Positions 22,665 to 31,633 of a DNA stretch of 38,776 bases are shown piece after piece; within the stretch, counting starts at the first letter, position 1; each line of letters opens with the position of its first letter. Source of the stretch: Myxococcales bacterium (lineage in GTDB: Bacteria > Myxococcota_A > Polyangia > DRWM01 > JAAZOP01); assembly GCA_012797735.1 (NCBI GenBank), contig JAAZOP010000036.1:1-38776 (forward strand), given 5' to 3'. The position numbers and the translations under genes were made by a program. Below the pieces are notes generated by a model that saw only the letters and a program-made list of their open reading frames with translations, did not search any database and was not told where the DNA came from.

Positions 22665-24727
22665 CACTGCACCCCGAAATGGAGGAACGGGAAGCCGAAC
22701 GGCACGTACCGCAGCACGGTCCACGCCTCTTCGAACATCGGCACCACGAACGAGACATCGCCCCAGATCGATTCCCCCATGATCCGAATACCGTAGATCA
22801 GGGTCCAGACCTCTCCGTAGGGGAAGACGTCGTCCCCCTCCTCATCGATCAGCCCCGGCGCCAGCAGCTCCGCGTTGAGCTTGACCATGCGCGACACGCG
22901 CCAGCTCCCGCCGACGCTCGGCAGGAACAGGACGAACGTGTACCGGTCGACCTCTTCGTTCGTGTCGTACCCGCCGGCGCTCCGGTCGAAGATCGTGGCG
23001 CCCCAGATCCCGAGCGCCAGGTTGAGGAAGGCGTCCGGGGAGCCGATGGTCAGCGCGGGGGTGGCGCCCCACACCAGGACCACGAGATCGATCTCGGGGT
23101 AGAGGAACCAGCAGCCGAGCTGGGTGTTGAGCCCGAGCGAGACGCTGTCGGCGACCTGCACGGTGAACCGCGCCGTGGGCGTCACGCCGACGTTCATGAT
23201 CGGGACGGTGACCGCCGCGCCCAACTCGACGTGCGGATTGAGGGTGTAGTCGAGGTTCCACATTCCGACGTCCGTGGTGCGGATGCTCCAGGTGCGCTCG
23301 CGCCGGAGCAGCGCGGTGGAAGTCCAGATCACGCGGCCGGGGTCCGGGTCCGCATAGGGCCAGCCGGCCGGCTCCTCCGGCCCCCCGGCCGGTTGCTCGA
23401 CTCCGGCCGGTCCCTCCAGCCCCTCCGGGATCGGCACCGGCGGCGGCACGGGCGGCAACGCTCCCGGCCCGGGAGCGGCCAGCCGGAGCGCCTCGCCGAG
23501 GTCCAGGACCATCCGCGAGAACTCGGAGCCCGTGGCCAGGTCCGGCGCGAAGGCGGCGCTGCGACGGCAGTCGTCGACCGCCCACTGCAGCCGGTCGAGC
23601 GCCGGGTTGCCGTTCTCCCGCCACGCCTCGAGCACCTCCTCGCGGGCGAGGAGGTTGAGGGGCATGCCGAGGCGCCGGAGGTCGCAGATCACGGTGTTCC
23701 AGTCGAGCATCGCCGCGAGGAGGGGGGCGAGGCCCGAGGCATCGGCGGCGTAGTTGCGCCGCAGCCGGCCGGTGCGCGTTCCGGCGTCGGCGGGTGCCGC
23801 CACGGCGCACGCGGTGGAGGGCGCCCCCGGCAGCGGCACCGCCGGACCCTCGGGTCGCAGCCAGCGGATGTCGATCGCCCCGGCGACGGCGGCGGCCAGG
23901 TCGTCGGTCGGCGCGGCGGCGCGCAGCGCCGCGAAGCCGGCCGCGGTCTCCACGGTTCGCATCGCCTCGGCCAGCGCGGAAGTCGGCAGCACGTACGCCA
24001 CCTCGGGGTCGTCCCGGTGCCGCATCGCCACCACGCCGACCCAGCGCCCGGCCTCGTCCAGCACCGGCGCGCCGAGCACTCCGGGCGCCGAGCGGACCGC
24101 GATCTCGCAGAGGCCGTAGACCCGCGGCTGCCGCACGGTCGCCTCGACCGGCCGCCCCGCCGCCCCCTGCGCGCCCGGGGTCACGGCAAAGACGGCGAGC
24201 CGCTGCCCGACCGTCACCGGGACGTCGGCGGCGGAGAGCGTGGCCGCCGCGGCGGGACGCGGCGCGGGGAGCAGGAACGCGACGTCGGTCGCCGGCGGCA
24301 GCGACACCCCGGCCGGTACCAGCTCCGGGGCGCCGGGCATCGCGAGCAGGACGAACGGGGCCCCGGCGACCACCGTGCGGGCGGTGACCGTCACGCCGTC
24401 GCCCGTCAGCGTGACGCCGGTGGCGACCGTGGCGACGGGGATGCCGAGCCGCTCGTCGCCGAACGGCTCGGTGCCCACGCTGCGCGGGACGATCACCGCC
24501 ACCGCGGCCGTCGTGGGCGGCACGATCGGCTCGCCGTCGTCCGGTTCCGGAACCGGTTCCACGGCCGCGGGCGGGAGAGGCGGCGCATCGGGGGGCGGGA
24601 TCGGCTCGCCGGGCGGCGCGATCTGCGCCGCCGCCGCCGCCGGCAGACAGAGCGGCAACAGGGCGATCGCGAGCCGAGCCGTCCGGGATGTGCCGGGAAG
24701 CCGCCGCCGCCGCTGCATCGGACGCAT
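22661..24727 (-). CDS. Pseudoprotease-beta-barrel fusion, exported
   Basis: 688 residues. A signal peptide (LAIALLPLCLPAAAAAQ) and a Pro-rich stretch precede a trypsin/HtrA-like domain (~75-260). At the expected triad positions it has Thr118 (TARTVV in place of TAxHVV), Asp148 (ATDVAFL) and Leu218 (GVLGAP in place of GNSGGP). The 30- and 70-residue spacing matches HtrA proteases, but His and Ser are gone, so it should bind rather than cut. A helical region and a Pro-rich linker lead to a C-terminal ~230-residue barrel-like region ending FPFLHFGVQW. Role unknown. The ATG at 24727 lacks a good ribosome site, so the start is uncertain (ATG 24718 is also possible). It is coupled to the small barrel gene by GTGA. 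Confidence 0.78.
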   Translation of the reverse strand: MRPMQRRRRLPGTSRTARLAIALLPLCLPAAAAAQIAPPGEPIPPPDAPPLPPAAVEPVPEPDDGEPIVPPTTAAVAVIVPRSVGTEPFGDERLGIPVATVATGVTLTGDGVTVTARTVVAGAPFVLLAMPGAPELVPAGVSLPPATDVAFLLPAPRPAAAATLSAADVPVTVGQRLAVFAVTPGAQGAAGRPVEATVRQPRVYGLCEIAVRSAPGVLGAPVLDEAGRWVGVVAMRHRDDPEVAYVLPTSALAEAMRTVETAAGFAALRAAAPTDDLAAAVAGAIDIRWLRPEGPAVPLPGAPSTACAVAAPADAGTRTGRLRRNYAADASGLAPLLAAMLDWNTVICDLRRLGMPLNLLAREEVLEAWRENGNPALDRLQWAVDDCRRSAAFAPDLATGSEFSRMVLDLGEALRLAAPGPGALPPVPPPVPIPEGLEGPAGVEQPAGGPEEPAGWPYADPDPGRVIWTSTALLRRERTWSIRTTDVGMWNLDYTLNPHVELGAAVTVPIMNVGVTPTARFTVQVADSVSLGLNTQLGCWFLYPEIDLVVLVWGATPALTIGSPDAFLNLALGIWGATIFDRSAGGYDTNEEVDRYTFVLFLPSVGGSWRVSRMVKLNAELLAPGLIDEEGDDVFPYGEVWTLIYGIRIMGESIWGDVSFVVPMFEEAWTVLRYVPFGFPFLHFGVQW

Positions 24728-24809
24728 CGTCGCACGAAACGGCCGCGGAGGTCCACCGTCGGCGCGGCGCGGCCGGGGGCGGCGAAGGCGCCGGGCTTCC
24801 ATCGGTGGT

Positions 24810-24837
24810 TTGCCGCGGGGCTGAAACGAGGTATTCT
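24810..24837 (+). promoter_or_regulatory. Putative sigma-70 promoter of the Cys-rich lipoprotein gene
   Basis: TTGCCG (24810-24815) and TATTCT (24832-24837) are 16 bases apart, about 65 bases before the ATG at 24902. The -10 box resembles those before other genes here (15384, 6843, 35493). Confidence 0.45.
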
Positions 24838-24901
24838 GCACGAGCGCCCGGGACGAAACACGGCGTCGGGCCGTCCTCGCCGGGCCGGGAGGGACCGGAA
24901 G

Positions 24902-26059
24902 ATGAAGCGCAACGCGATCCTGTGGACGCTGGCCGCGGCGGCGGGGTTGCTCGGAGCCGCGGGTTGCGGCGACGACACCTCGACCCCGACCGAGGACTGC
25001 ACGAACGACACCGACGACGACGGCGACGGCCAGGCCGACTGCAACGACTCCGACTGCACGGCGCACCCGCACTGCACGTCGGTGACCTCCGAGGTCGACT
25101 GCGACGACCTGCGCGACGACGACGGCGACGGGCGGACCGACTGCGACGACTCGGACTGCGCCGGAGCCGCGGTGTGCGTGCCGCGGGAGACCTCGTGCCG
25201 CAACGGGGTCGATGACGACGGCGACGGGCGGACGGACTGCGAGGACGACGAGTGCGACGGGCGCCCGCCGTGCGGGGTGACGGAGGAGACGAACTGCGAG
25301 GACGCCGTGGACGACGATGGGGACGGGCAGACGGACTGCGACGACGGGGACTGCGACGACGACCCGGCCTGCGGGGGAACCCCCGAGACGGACTGCGCGA
25401 ACGCCGTGGACGACGACGGGGATGGGCAGACGGACTGCGACGACGGGGACTGCGCGGCGGACGCACACTGCGTCCCGGAGAGCGACTGCAACGACACGGT
25501 GGACAACGACCTGGACGGGGCGACGGACTGCGACGACAGCGATTGCGCGGCGGCAGCGGTGTGCCTGCCGGAGAGCGACTGCGGGAACACGGTGGACGAC
25601 GACCTGGACGGGGCGACGGACTGCGACGACAGCGACTGCGCGGCCGACCCGGCGTGCTACGTCACCGGCAACGACAGCTGCACGAGTCCGCATGTGCTGC
25701 CGGACGATCCGAACGGGACGTGGCGGGGCGCGATCGATGCGCTGGCCAGCGACCACCGCGGCACTTGCGGCGGCAACGGCGGCCGGGACGCCGTGTTCCA
25801 GTTCACCACGACCGCCCGGGCGACGATCACCGCCTCGTTGGAGGGGAGCACGTTCGACACGGTGCTGTACCTGCGCAGCGGCGCGTGCACGGTTCCGGGC
25901 ATGACGGAAGAGGCGTGCAACGACAACGCCTCGGCCGGGGTCACCTGGTCGCGGATCAGCACGACCGAGAATGCCGGCACGTACTGGCTCGTCGTGGACG
26001 CCGCCTCCGCCGCCACGACGACCGGCACGTACGTCCTGACGATCACGGTCACGCCCTGA
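24902..26059 (+). CDS. Lipoprotein with seven Cys-rich DxDxDG repeats and PPC-like domain
   Basis: 385 residues. A clear lipoprotein signal (AAAAGLLGAAGC) is followed by seven units of about 28 residues plus short linkers. Each has four Cys and a calcium-binding-type loop DxDxDG (typical unit core: VDDDGDGQTDCDDGDC). The C-terminal ~130 residues (from NDSCTSPHVLPDD) look like a PPC-type beta-sandwich, with FQFTTT, FDTVLYLRSG and GTYWLVVDA. Such proteins are anchored in the outer membrane, with repeats that probably fold around Ca2+ and disulfides. Repeats of this sort are common in Myxococcota-like genomes; no enzyme is apparent. GGGAGGG precedes the ATG. It converges on nuoI. Confidence 0.9.
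   Translation: MKRNAILWTLAAAAGLLGAAGCGDDTSTPTEDCTNDTDDDGDGQADCNDSDCTAHPHCTSVTSEVDCDDLRDDDGDGRTDCDDSDCAGAAVCVPRETSCRNGVDDDGDGRTDCEDDECDGRPPCGVTEETNCEDAVDDDGDGQTDCDDGDCDDDPACGGTPETDCANAVDDDGDGQTDCDDGDCAADAHCVPESDCNDTVDNDLDGATDCDDSDCAAAAVCLPESDCGNTVDDDLDGATDCDDSDCAADPACYVTGNDSCTSPHVLPDDPNGTWRGAIDALASDHRGTCGGNGGRDAVFQFTTTARATITASLEGSTFDTVLYLRSGACTVPGMTEEACNDNASAGVTWSRISTTENAGTYWLVVDAASAATTTGTYVLTITVTP
24995..25657 (+). repeat. Seven in-frame Cys/Asp-rich repeats
   Basis: Units of roughly 28-35 codons lie inside the lipoprotein gene. Units 4-5 and 6-7 are almost identical in DNA, with periods of about 99 and 93 bases. This suggests growth by recent duplication or slippage. Units 6 and 7 use DLDGATDC where the others have DGDGxTDC. 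Confidence 0.85.
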
Positions 26060-26060
26060 C

Positions 26061-26074
26061 GGCTCGTCCGAGCC
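26061..26074 (+). terminator. Small hairpin after the lipoprotein gene
   Basis: GGCTC-GTCC-GAGCC begins two bases after the stop codon, in the 49-bp convergent gap with nuoI. The stem is short and has no T tract; it may serve both strands. Confidence 0.35.
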
Positions 26075-26108
26075 TCGACCTCCGGATCTCCCGGCTGCCC
26101 GGCGCGCC

Positions 26109-26639
26109 CTACTTCTTGCGCGGGTTGGCGGTGTGCACGTTGCCGGCGGTGTCGCTGATCGACAGCAGCAGGTTCCGCTCGTAGATCAGGTGCGGTCGCG
26201 CCTCGACGGGGCGTGGGTGCAGTCCGGTGTCCATGCGGATCGCGTCGCACGGGCAGGCCTCGACGCACAGCCCGCACGACACGCAGCGCAGTTCGTCGAT
26301 CCAGAACTCCACCGGGTACTTCTCGACGTGGGCCAGCGGGTGCTCCGGCGGGTACTCGCCGGCGACGATGTGGATGCACTCGGCGGGGCAGGCGGTCTGG
26401 CAGCACAGGCAGGCGGTGCAGCGGGGGGCGCCGTCGTCGCGCTGGGTGAGGCGGTGGAGGCCGCGGAAGCGCGGCGGGTAGGGCCGGCGCTGTTCGGGGT
26501 AGAGCAGCGTGACGGTGTCGCGGCGTCCGAAGACGTTGCGAAAGAAGTGGCGCAGCGTGACGCCCAGGCCGCGCACCGTCTCCGGGACGTACGACTGCTC
26601 CCAGAGGTTGCGGTCGGGACGGCGGACGACGTACGGCAT
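26109..26639 (-). CDS. nuoI: Complex I subunit NuoI (two 4Fe-4S clusters)
   Basis: 176 residues. It has two classical ferredoxin motifs, RCTACLCCQTACP and RCVSCGLCVEACP, each able to hold a 4Fe-4S cluster (N6a/N6b in complex I). It passes electrons from the peripheral arm toward NuoB. AGGAGG overlaps the nuoH stop codon and lies just before the ATG at 26639, so translation follows nuoH directly. It is the last gene of the operon: the next gene downstream is on the other strand. Confidence 0.95.
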   Translation of the reverse strand: MPYVVRRPDRNLWEQSYVPETVRGLGVTLRHFFRNVFGRRDTVTLLYPEQRRPYPPRFRGLHRLTQRDDGAPRCTACLCCQTACPAECIHIVAGEYPPEHPLAHVEKYPVEFWIDELRCVSCGLCVEACPCDAIRMDTGLHPRPVEARPHLIYERNLLLSISDTAGNVHTANPRKK

Positions 26640-26649
26640 GCCCGGCCTC

Positions 26650-27774
26650 CTAGCGCAGCGCCGCCAGCACGACGGCGGTGACGGCGATGTTGCCCAGCGA
26701 GAGCGGCAGCAGGACCTTCCAGCCGAGGTCCATCAGCTGGTCGTAGCGGAAGCGCGGCAGGGTCCAGCGCAGCGCCATCTGCAGGAAGACCATCGCGCCC
26801 ACCTTGACGGTGAACCCGAGGAGCTGGACCAGCACGACGACCCCGTGCGGCCAGTTCCAGACCCAGGTGTCGAGGAACGGCAGATCGACGTGCAGTCCGT
26901 CGGCGAACAGGAACGGAACGTCCCACCCGCCGAGGAAGAACACGGTGAGGAGGATCGCGAGGACGACGATTTCCATCAGCTCGCCGAGGAAGAACATGGC
27001 GAACTTCATGCCCGAGTACTCGAGGAAGTAGCCGGCGACGATCTCCGACTCGCCCTCGGGCAGGTCGAAGGGCACGCGCTTGCTCTCGGCGATCCCGGCG
27101 ACCAGGAACAGCAGGAACGCCAGGGGCTGCACCAGGATGCCCCAGACGTGCTGGTGCTGCCACAGGACCATCTGCTCGATGCGCAGGGTGCCGAAGACGA
27201 GGATGCAGCCGACGAGCGAGGCGCCGAGGGTCACCTCGTAGGAGATCATCTGGCTCGCGGCGCGCAGCGAGCCCAGCAGCGAGAAGCGGTTGTCCGAGGC
27301 GGCGCCGGCGAGCACCGCGCCGACGACGCCGGTGCCGGCGATGGCCAGCACGAACAGGAGGCCGACGTCGATCGTCGCGACCTGCAGCGTCGTGGCCCAG
27401 GGGCCGGAGAACAGCGGGCCCTCGTGGTTGACGGCGCCGAGATGGGCGAAGTCGAGCGTGGGGCCGAAGGGGACGACGGCGAAGGTGACGACCACCGGGA
27501 AGAAGGCGAGGATCGGGGCCAGGGCGTGCAGCAGCCGGTCGGCGCGCCGCGGGATGAAGTCCTCCTTGACCATCATCTTCAGACCGTCGGCGAGGATGTG
27601 GATCAGGCCCCACAGGCGGAACCGCCCGAGGTTGGCCCGGTGGGGGCCGACGCGGTCCTGCATCATCGCCGACAGCCGCCGTTCGACCCAGACCATCAGC
27701 GCGCCGCCGGTGAGGATGAACAGCACGAAAGCGACGATCTTCGCGACGGTCATCCAGACGAAGAAGGCGTTCAT
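26650..27774 (-). CDS. nuoH: Complex I membrane subunit NuoH
   Basis: 374 residues with about eight to nine hydrophobic helices. Conserved parts are RVGPHRANLGRFRLWG, HILADGLKMMVKEDF and the acidic quinone-chamber loop ESEIVAGYFLEYSGMKFA. NuoH forms the quinone-binding chamber where the peripheral and membrane arms meet. Its ATG overlaps the nuoG stop by four bases (ATGA), with GGGAGG upstream. The common GPNR triad reads GPHR here. Confidence 0.95.
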   Translation of the reverse strand: MNAFFVWMTVAKIVAFVLFILTGGALMVWVERRLSAMMQDRVGPHRANLGRFRLWGLIHILADGLKMMVKEDFIPRRADRLLHALAPILAFFPVVVTFAVVPFGPTLDFAHLGAVNHEGPLFSGPWATTLQVATIDVGLLFVLAIAGTGVVGAVLAGAASDNRFSLLGSLRAASQMISYEVTLGASLVGCILVFGTLRIEQMVLWQHQHVWGILVQPLAFLLFLVAGIAESKRVPFDLPEGESEIVAGYFLEYSGMKFAMFFLGELMEIVVLAILLTVFFLGGWDVPFLFADGLHVDLPFLDTWVWNWPHGVVVLVQLLGFTVKVGAMVFLQMALRWTLPRFRYDQLMDLGWKVLLPLSLGNIAVTAVVLAALR

Positions 27775-29300
27775 GGCGCACCTCCCTCCGCCGCCGGCCG
27801 GGGCAGCCGCGGCGCCACGGCCGCCCGGACGTCCGCCGCGCTGCGGAACGGCAGGCCCAGGTCCAGGCGGCGGGCCAGGCGTGCCAACAGGTCGGGAACC
27901 TCGAGCGCCTCGCCGCGGGGCGACATCGCCTGCGGAAACTCCTGCGCCTGCCCGCGGGCGTTGACGTAGGTCCCGGCCGTTTCGGCGAACGACGGGCTCG
28001 GCAGCCGCACGTGCGCCGCCTCGGGGAGCGGGCCCCGCCGCGGGGCGATCGACACCAGCGCCTCCAGCCGCAGCAGGCCGGCCGCGGCGGCGGGGCCCTG
28101 GGTCGCCGCGGCGGCGCCGAGCGCCACGGCGCCGCGGATCGAGCCCGCGGTCGCCTCATCGACAAGGCGTTCCAGGGGCTCCGGTTCGGCGCCGAGCATC
28201 GATCGTACGCCGGCGCGGTTCGGGTTCTTGTCGGCGTGGCGCAGCAGGTCGTCCGCCGTACCGGCCGTCCGCCCGGTCACGAAGAAGCGCTCGACCCCGA
28301 GCGCCTCGCGGGCGAAGGCGGCCAGCGCCCAGTTCTCCTCGCAGGAGTGCTCGGCCGAGAGCACCGCGGCCCGCTGGGTCTTCGGCACCTTCCGCAGCAG
28401 GGTCGCCGCCTCCGCCAGCGCCTCGTCCCAGGCGACCGGCCGGGCGTCGTCGCCGCGCCCCAGTTCGGGAGCGGTCAGGCGGTGGTCGTTGTGCAGGCGG
28501 AACGCCAGCACGCCGTCGTCGCAGAGCCAGCTCCGGTTGAGCGCCGGATTCTCGCGCGGGCGGAGCCGGAACGCCTCGCCGCGATGGTGATCCAGGAACG
28601 CGTTGCAGCCGGTGGCGCAACCGGGGCAGATCGTGGGGGTCGAGGCGAGGAACCAGACGCGGCACTGGAAGCGGAAGTCCCGGGACGTCAGCGCGCCGAC
28701 GGGGCAGACATGGGCGGTCATCAGCGAGTACGCATGGTCGAGGGTGCGGCCGGGGGCGACGGCGATCTCCGAGTGGTCGCCGCGATGGACTTCGATCAGG
28801 ACCGGGTCCCGGACGACCTCCGCGCAGAACCGGACGCAGCGGGTGCACATCACGCACCGTTCGGCGTCGTAGATCACGTGCGGGCCGAAGATCGCGCGCT
28901 TGCGCTTGCGGACTTTCCCCTCCTCGGACCACAGCCGCGAGGCCTTGAGGTCGTACAGCATGTAGTAGTCCTGGAGCTTGCACTCGCCGGCCTGGTCGCA
29001 GATCGGGCAATCGACCGGGTGGTTGAGCAGCAGGTACTCCATCATCGCCCGGCGCGCCTCGCGGACCTTCGGGGTGTCGGTATGGACGACCATGCCGTCG
29101 GCGGCCTCCAGCTGGCAGGACGGCTGGAGCTTGGGCTGCTTCTCGACCTCGACCAGGCACATCCGGCAATTCGCCGCGACGGACAGCTCGGGGTGCCAGC
29201 AGAAGTGGGGGATGTCGATGCCCAGCGCGCGGGCCGCCGCGATGACCGTCGTGCCCTCGGCGACCTCGATCTCCCGTCCATCGATCGTCAGCTTCCGCAT
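27771..29300 (-). CDS. nuoG: Complex I Fe-S subunit NuoG (short form)
   Basis: 509 residues. The N-terminal ferredoxin domain has the N1b pattern C-x10-C-x2-C-x13-C. Then come the N5 motif H-x3-C-x2-C-x5-C (HPVDCPICDQAGEC) and the N4 motif CVMCTRC with a later CPVGAL. The N7 pattern C-x2-C-x3-C-x27-C (starting CPGCATGC) is also complete; many organisms have lost this cluster. The C-terminal molybdopterin-oxidoreductase-like region is much shorter than in ~900-residue NuoG proteins. It would channel electrons inside the peripheral arm, normally from NuoE/F, which are absent from this operon. Spacing to nuoD is 10 bp. Confidence 0.94.
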   Translation of the reverse strand: MRKLTIDGREIEVAEGTTVIAAARALGIDIPHFCWHPELSVAANCRMCLVEVEKQPKLQPSCQLEAADGMVVHTDTPKVREARRAMMEYLLLNHPVDCPICDQAGECKLQDYYMLYDLKASRLWSEEGKVRKRKRAIFGPHVIYDAERCVMCTRCVRFCAEVVRDPVLIEVHRGDHSEIAVAPGRTLDHAYSLMTAHVCPVGALTSRDFRFQCRVWFLASTPTICPGCATGCNAFLDHHRGEAFRLRPRENPALNRSWLCDDGVLAFRLHNDHRLTAPELGRGDDARPVAWDEALAEAATLLRKVPKTQRAAVLSAEHSCEENWALAAFAREALGVERFFVTGRTAGTADDLLRHADKNPNRAGVRSMLGAEPEPLERLVDEATAGSIRGAVALGAAAATQGPAAAAGLLRLEALVSIAPRRGPLPEAAHVRLPSPSFAETAGTYVNARGQAQEFPQAMSPRGEALEVPDLLARLARRLDLGLPFRSAADVRAAVAPRLPRPAAEGGAP

Positions 29301-29310
29301 CTCCCGGCTC

Positions 29311-30513
29311 CTAGCGATCGCACTCGCCGCCGATCATGTTGATCGACCCGAACGTCGGAATGATGTCGGGCAACAGCCGCCCGCGGACCAGTTCCGGCAG
29401 CGCCTGCAGATTGGCGAAGCAGGGGGGCCGGACGCGGCACTTGTGCGGCCGCCCGCCGCCCGTCGAGACGATGTAGAACCCGAGCTCGCCGTTCGCCGCC
29501 TCCGTGTAGGAGTAGACCTCGCCTGCCGGAACCTGGATCCCCTCGGTGACGATCTTGAAGTGCTGGATCGTCCGTTCGATCGTGGTGTAGGTCTGGAGCT
29601 TGTCGGGGAGGATGACGCCGAGGTCGTCGGGGACGGCGATCGGGCCGTCGGGAAGCCGGCGCAGCGCCTGGTCGATGATGCGCGCGCTCTGGCGGATCTC
29701 CTCCAGGCGCACGACGAAGCGGTCGTAGTTGTCGCCGCGGCTGCCGACGGGGATGTCGAAGTCGAACTGGTCGTAGACGAGGTAGGGGTGGATCTTGCGC
29801 ACGTCGTAGGCCACGCCGGTGGAGCGCAGGCAGGGGCCGGTCCAGCCGTACGCCAGCGCGCGCTCGGGGGAGATCGCGCCGACGTCCATCGTGCGGTCCA
29901 TGAACACGCGGTTGCGCAGCAGCAGCTTCTCGGAGTCCTCGACCGCGGCCAGCGTCTTCTGCAGCGCCGCGCGCAGCCGCTCGTCGAACCCCTCCGGCAG
30001 GTCGTGCCGCAGGCCGCCGATGCGGCAGAACGAGTGGGTGACGCGGGCGCCGGTGACCTCCTCCAGGAGTTCGAACAGCCATTCGCGGGCCTTGACGAGG
30101 TAGAGGAAGACGGTGAACGCGCCGAGTTCCATCGCCATGGCGGCGTTGCAGACGCAGTGGTCGCAGATCCGGGCGACCTCGCCGAGGATCACGCGCAGGT
30201 ACTGGCAGCGGGGCGGGACGGTGATCCCGAGCAGTTTCTCGACGGCGAGGGCGTAGCCGATGTTGTTGAGCAGCGGGGAGGCGTAGTTCAGGCGGTCGGT
30301 GTAGGGGAAGACCTGGGTCCACGTCCCCGCCTCGCACTCCTTCTCGAAGCCGCGGTGCAGGTAGCCGATCTGGACGTCGCAGTCGACGACCTGCTCCCCG
30401 TCGAGCCGCAGCACGCAGCGCACCGTGCCGTGCATCGCCGGATGGCTCGGCCCCATGTTCAGGACCATCGGGTCCGCCGGCAGGACCAGTTCCTCTTCCC
30501 GGTACTCTTCCAT
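29311..30513 (-). CDS. nuoD: Complex I 49-kDa subunit NuoD
   Basis: 400 residues. Typical sequences include LNMGPSHPAMHGTVR near the start, IGYLHRGFEK, and a C-terminal GEVYSYTEAANGELGFYIVS with MIGGECDR at the end. NuoD and NuoB together form the quinone-reducing site. GGGAAGAGAG precedes the ATG. It is a separate gene from nuoC rather than a fused nuoCD. It lies between nuoC (33 bp) and nuoG (10 bp). Confidence 0.95.
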   Translation of the reverse strand: MEEYREEELVLPADPMVLNMGPSHPAMHGTVRCVLRLDGEQVVDCDVQIGYLHRGFEKECEAGTWTQVFPYTDRLNYASPLLNNIGYALAVEKLLGITVPPRCQYLRVILGEVARICDHCVCNAAMAMELGAFTVFLYLVKAREWLFELLEEVTGARVTHSFCRIGGLRHDLPEGFDERLRAALQKTLAAVEDSEKLLLRNRVFMDRTMDVGAISPERALAYGWTGPCLRSTGVAYDVRKIHPYLVYDQFDFDIPVGSRGDNYDRFVVRLEEIRQSARIIDQALRRLPDGPIAVPDDLGVILPDKLQTYTTIERTIQHFKIVTEGIQVPAGEVYSYTEAANGELGFYIVSTGGGRPHKCRVRPPCFANLQALPELVRGRLLPDIIPTFGSINMIGGECDR

Positions 30514-30546
30514 CTCTCTTCCCTCTCCCGGCTCCTCGCCCTTCCC

Positions 30547-31068
30547 CTAGTGCGGTCGTTCGGGGAACGGCGGCGGCTGGGGCGGAGCGTCGTCGCGCAT
30601 CGGCACGAGCGGCTGGCGCTTCTCCTTCGGGTAGTCCTTGCGCAGCGGGTGCCCCTGGAACTCGTCGTACAGCAGGATCCGGCGCAGGTCGGGGTGTCCG
30701 ACGAAGCGCACCCCGTACATGTCGAACGCCTCCCGCTCGAACCAGTTCGCCGCCGGCCACAGGCCGGAGAGCGACGGGCAGGTGCAATCCTCCTCCGGGA
30801 CGCCGACCTTGACGCGCAGCCGTTCGCTGGAGCGCCACGCCTTGAGGTGCAGCACCACCTCGAACCGCGGCTTGCGGTCGGGCCAATCGACGCAGGTCAG
30901 GTCGACGAAGAAGTCCATCGCGGTGCCGGGGGAGTCCTTGAGGAACCGGACGACCTCGAGGTAGTCCTCGCGGCGGACGACGACCGTGTCGTCGCCGCGG
31001 AAGGCGTGGGTTTCGAGGACCGCCTGGGGGAAGCGGGCGCGGACCAGATCGACGATGCGTTGCGACAT
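30547..31068 (-). CDS. nuoC: Complex I 30-kDa subunit NuoC
   Basis: 173 residues. The family signature is seen in VPEEDCTCPSLSGLWPAANW, then EREAFDMYGVRFVGHPDLRR and ILLYDEFQGHPLRKDYP. It stabilises the NuoB/D core of the peripheral arm. The Pro-rich C-terminal end (APPQPPPFPERPH) is slightly unusual. It follows nuoB by 10 bp. Confidence 0.95.
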   Translation of the reverse strand: MSQRIVDLVRARFPQAVLETHAFRGDDTVVVRREDYLEVVRFLKDSPGTAMDFFVDLTCVDWPDRKPRFEVVLHLKAWRSSERLRVKVGVPEEDCTCPSLSGLWPAANWFEREAFDMYGVRFVGHPDLRRILLYDEFQGHPLRKDYPKEKRQPLVPMRDDAPPQPPPFPERPH

Positions 31069-31078
31069 GGCGCGCCTC

Positions 31079-31633
31079 TCAGCCGGCCTTCCGGCCTGCG
31101 CCCGGTTGCTGCTGCTGCCAGCGCGACAGTTCGCCCCGGCCGACCTTCTCCTGCAGCAGCATCAGCCCTTCGATCACCGCCTCGGGACGGGGCGGACAGC
31201 CCGGGATGTAGACGTCGCAGGGCAGGATCTTGTCGATGCCCTGGACGACCGAGTAGTTGTCGTAGAACCCACCGACGGCGGCGCAGGTGCCGAAGGCGAC
31301 GACCCACTTCGGTTCGCACATCTGCTCGTAGACCCGCCGGAGCGCCGGCGCCTGCTTGTGGACGATCGTGCCGACGACCCACAGCACGTCGCTCTGGCGC
31401 GGCGACCAGCGCGGGATTTCCGCGCCGAACCGCGACATGTCGAAGTGCGCGCACATCGTCGACATGAACTCCATCGCGCAGCACGCGGTGACGAACGGGT
31501 ACTGGAACAGCGACCAGCGGCGGGCCCAGGCGAGCAGCGGGTCGAGTCTGGTGGTGAGCCAGCCGGCCTGCGGGGCGCCCGCCGGGCCGGGCGGCGGCCC
31601 GCCCGCGGGGGGACGATCGCCTACTCCTCCCAT
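31079..31633 (-). CDS. nuoB: Complex I Fe-S subunit NuoB
   Basis: 184 residues. It has the four cluster N2 ligands: the Cys pair in TACCAMEFMST, then GTCAAVGG and PGCPPRPE. N2 is the last cluster before quinone. The N-terminal ~25 residues are Gly/Pro-rich and not conserved. The start is ATG at 31633, which has AAAGGAG upstream and overlaps the end of nuoA by 13 bases. The frame stays open for kilobases upstream through opposite-strand genes, which is a shadow. Confidence 0.95.
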   Translation of the reverse strand: MGGVGDRPPAGGPPPGPAGAPQAGWLTTRLDPLLAWARRWSLFQYPFVTACCAMEFMSTMCAHFDMSRFGAEIPRWSPRQSDVLWVVGTIVHKQAPALRRVYEQMCEPKWVVAFGTCAAVGGFYDNYSVVQGIDKILPCDVYIPGCPPRPEAVIEGLMLLQEKVGRGELSRWQQQQPGAGRKAG

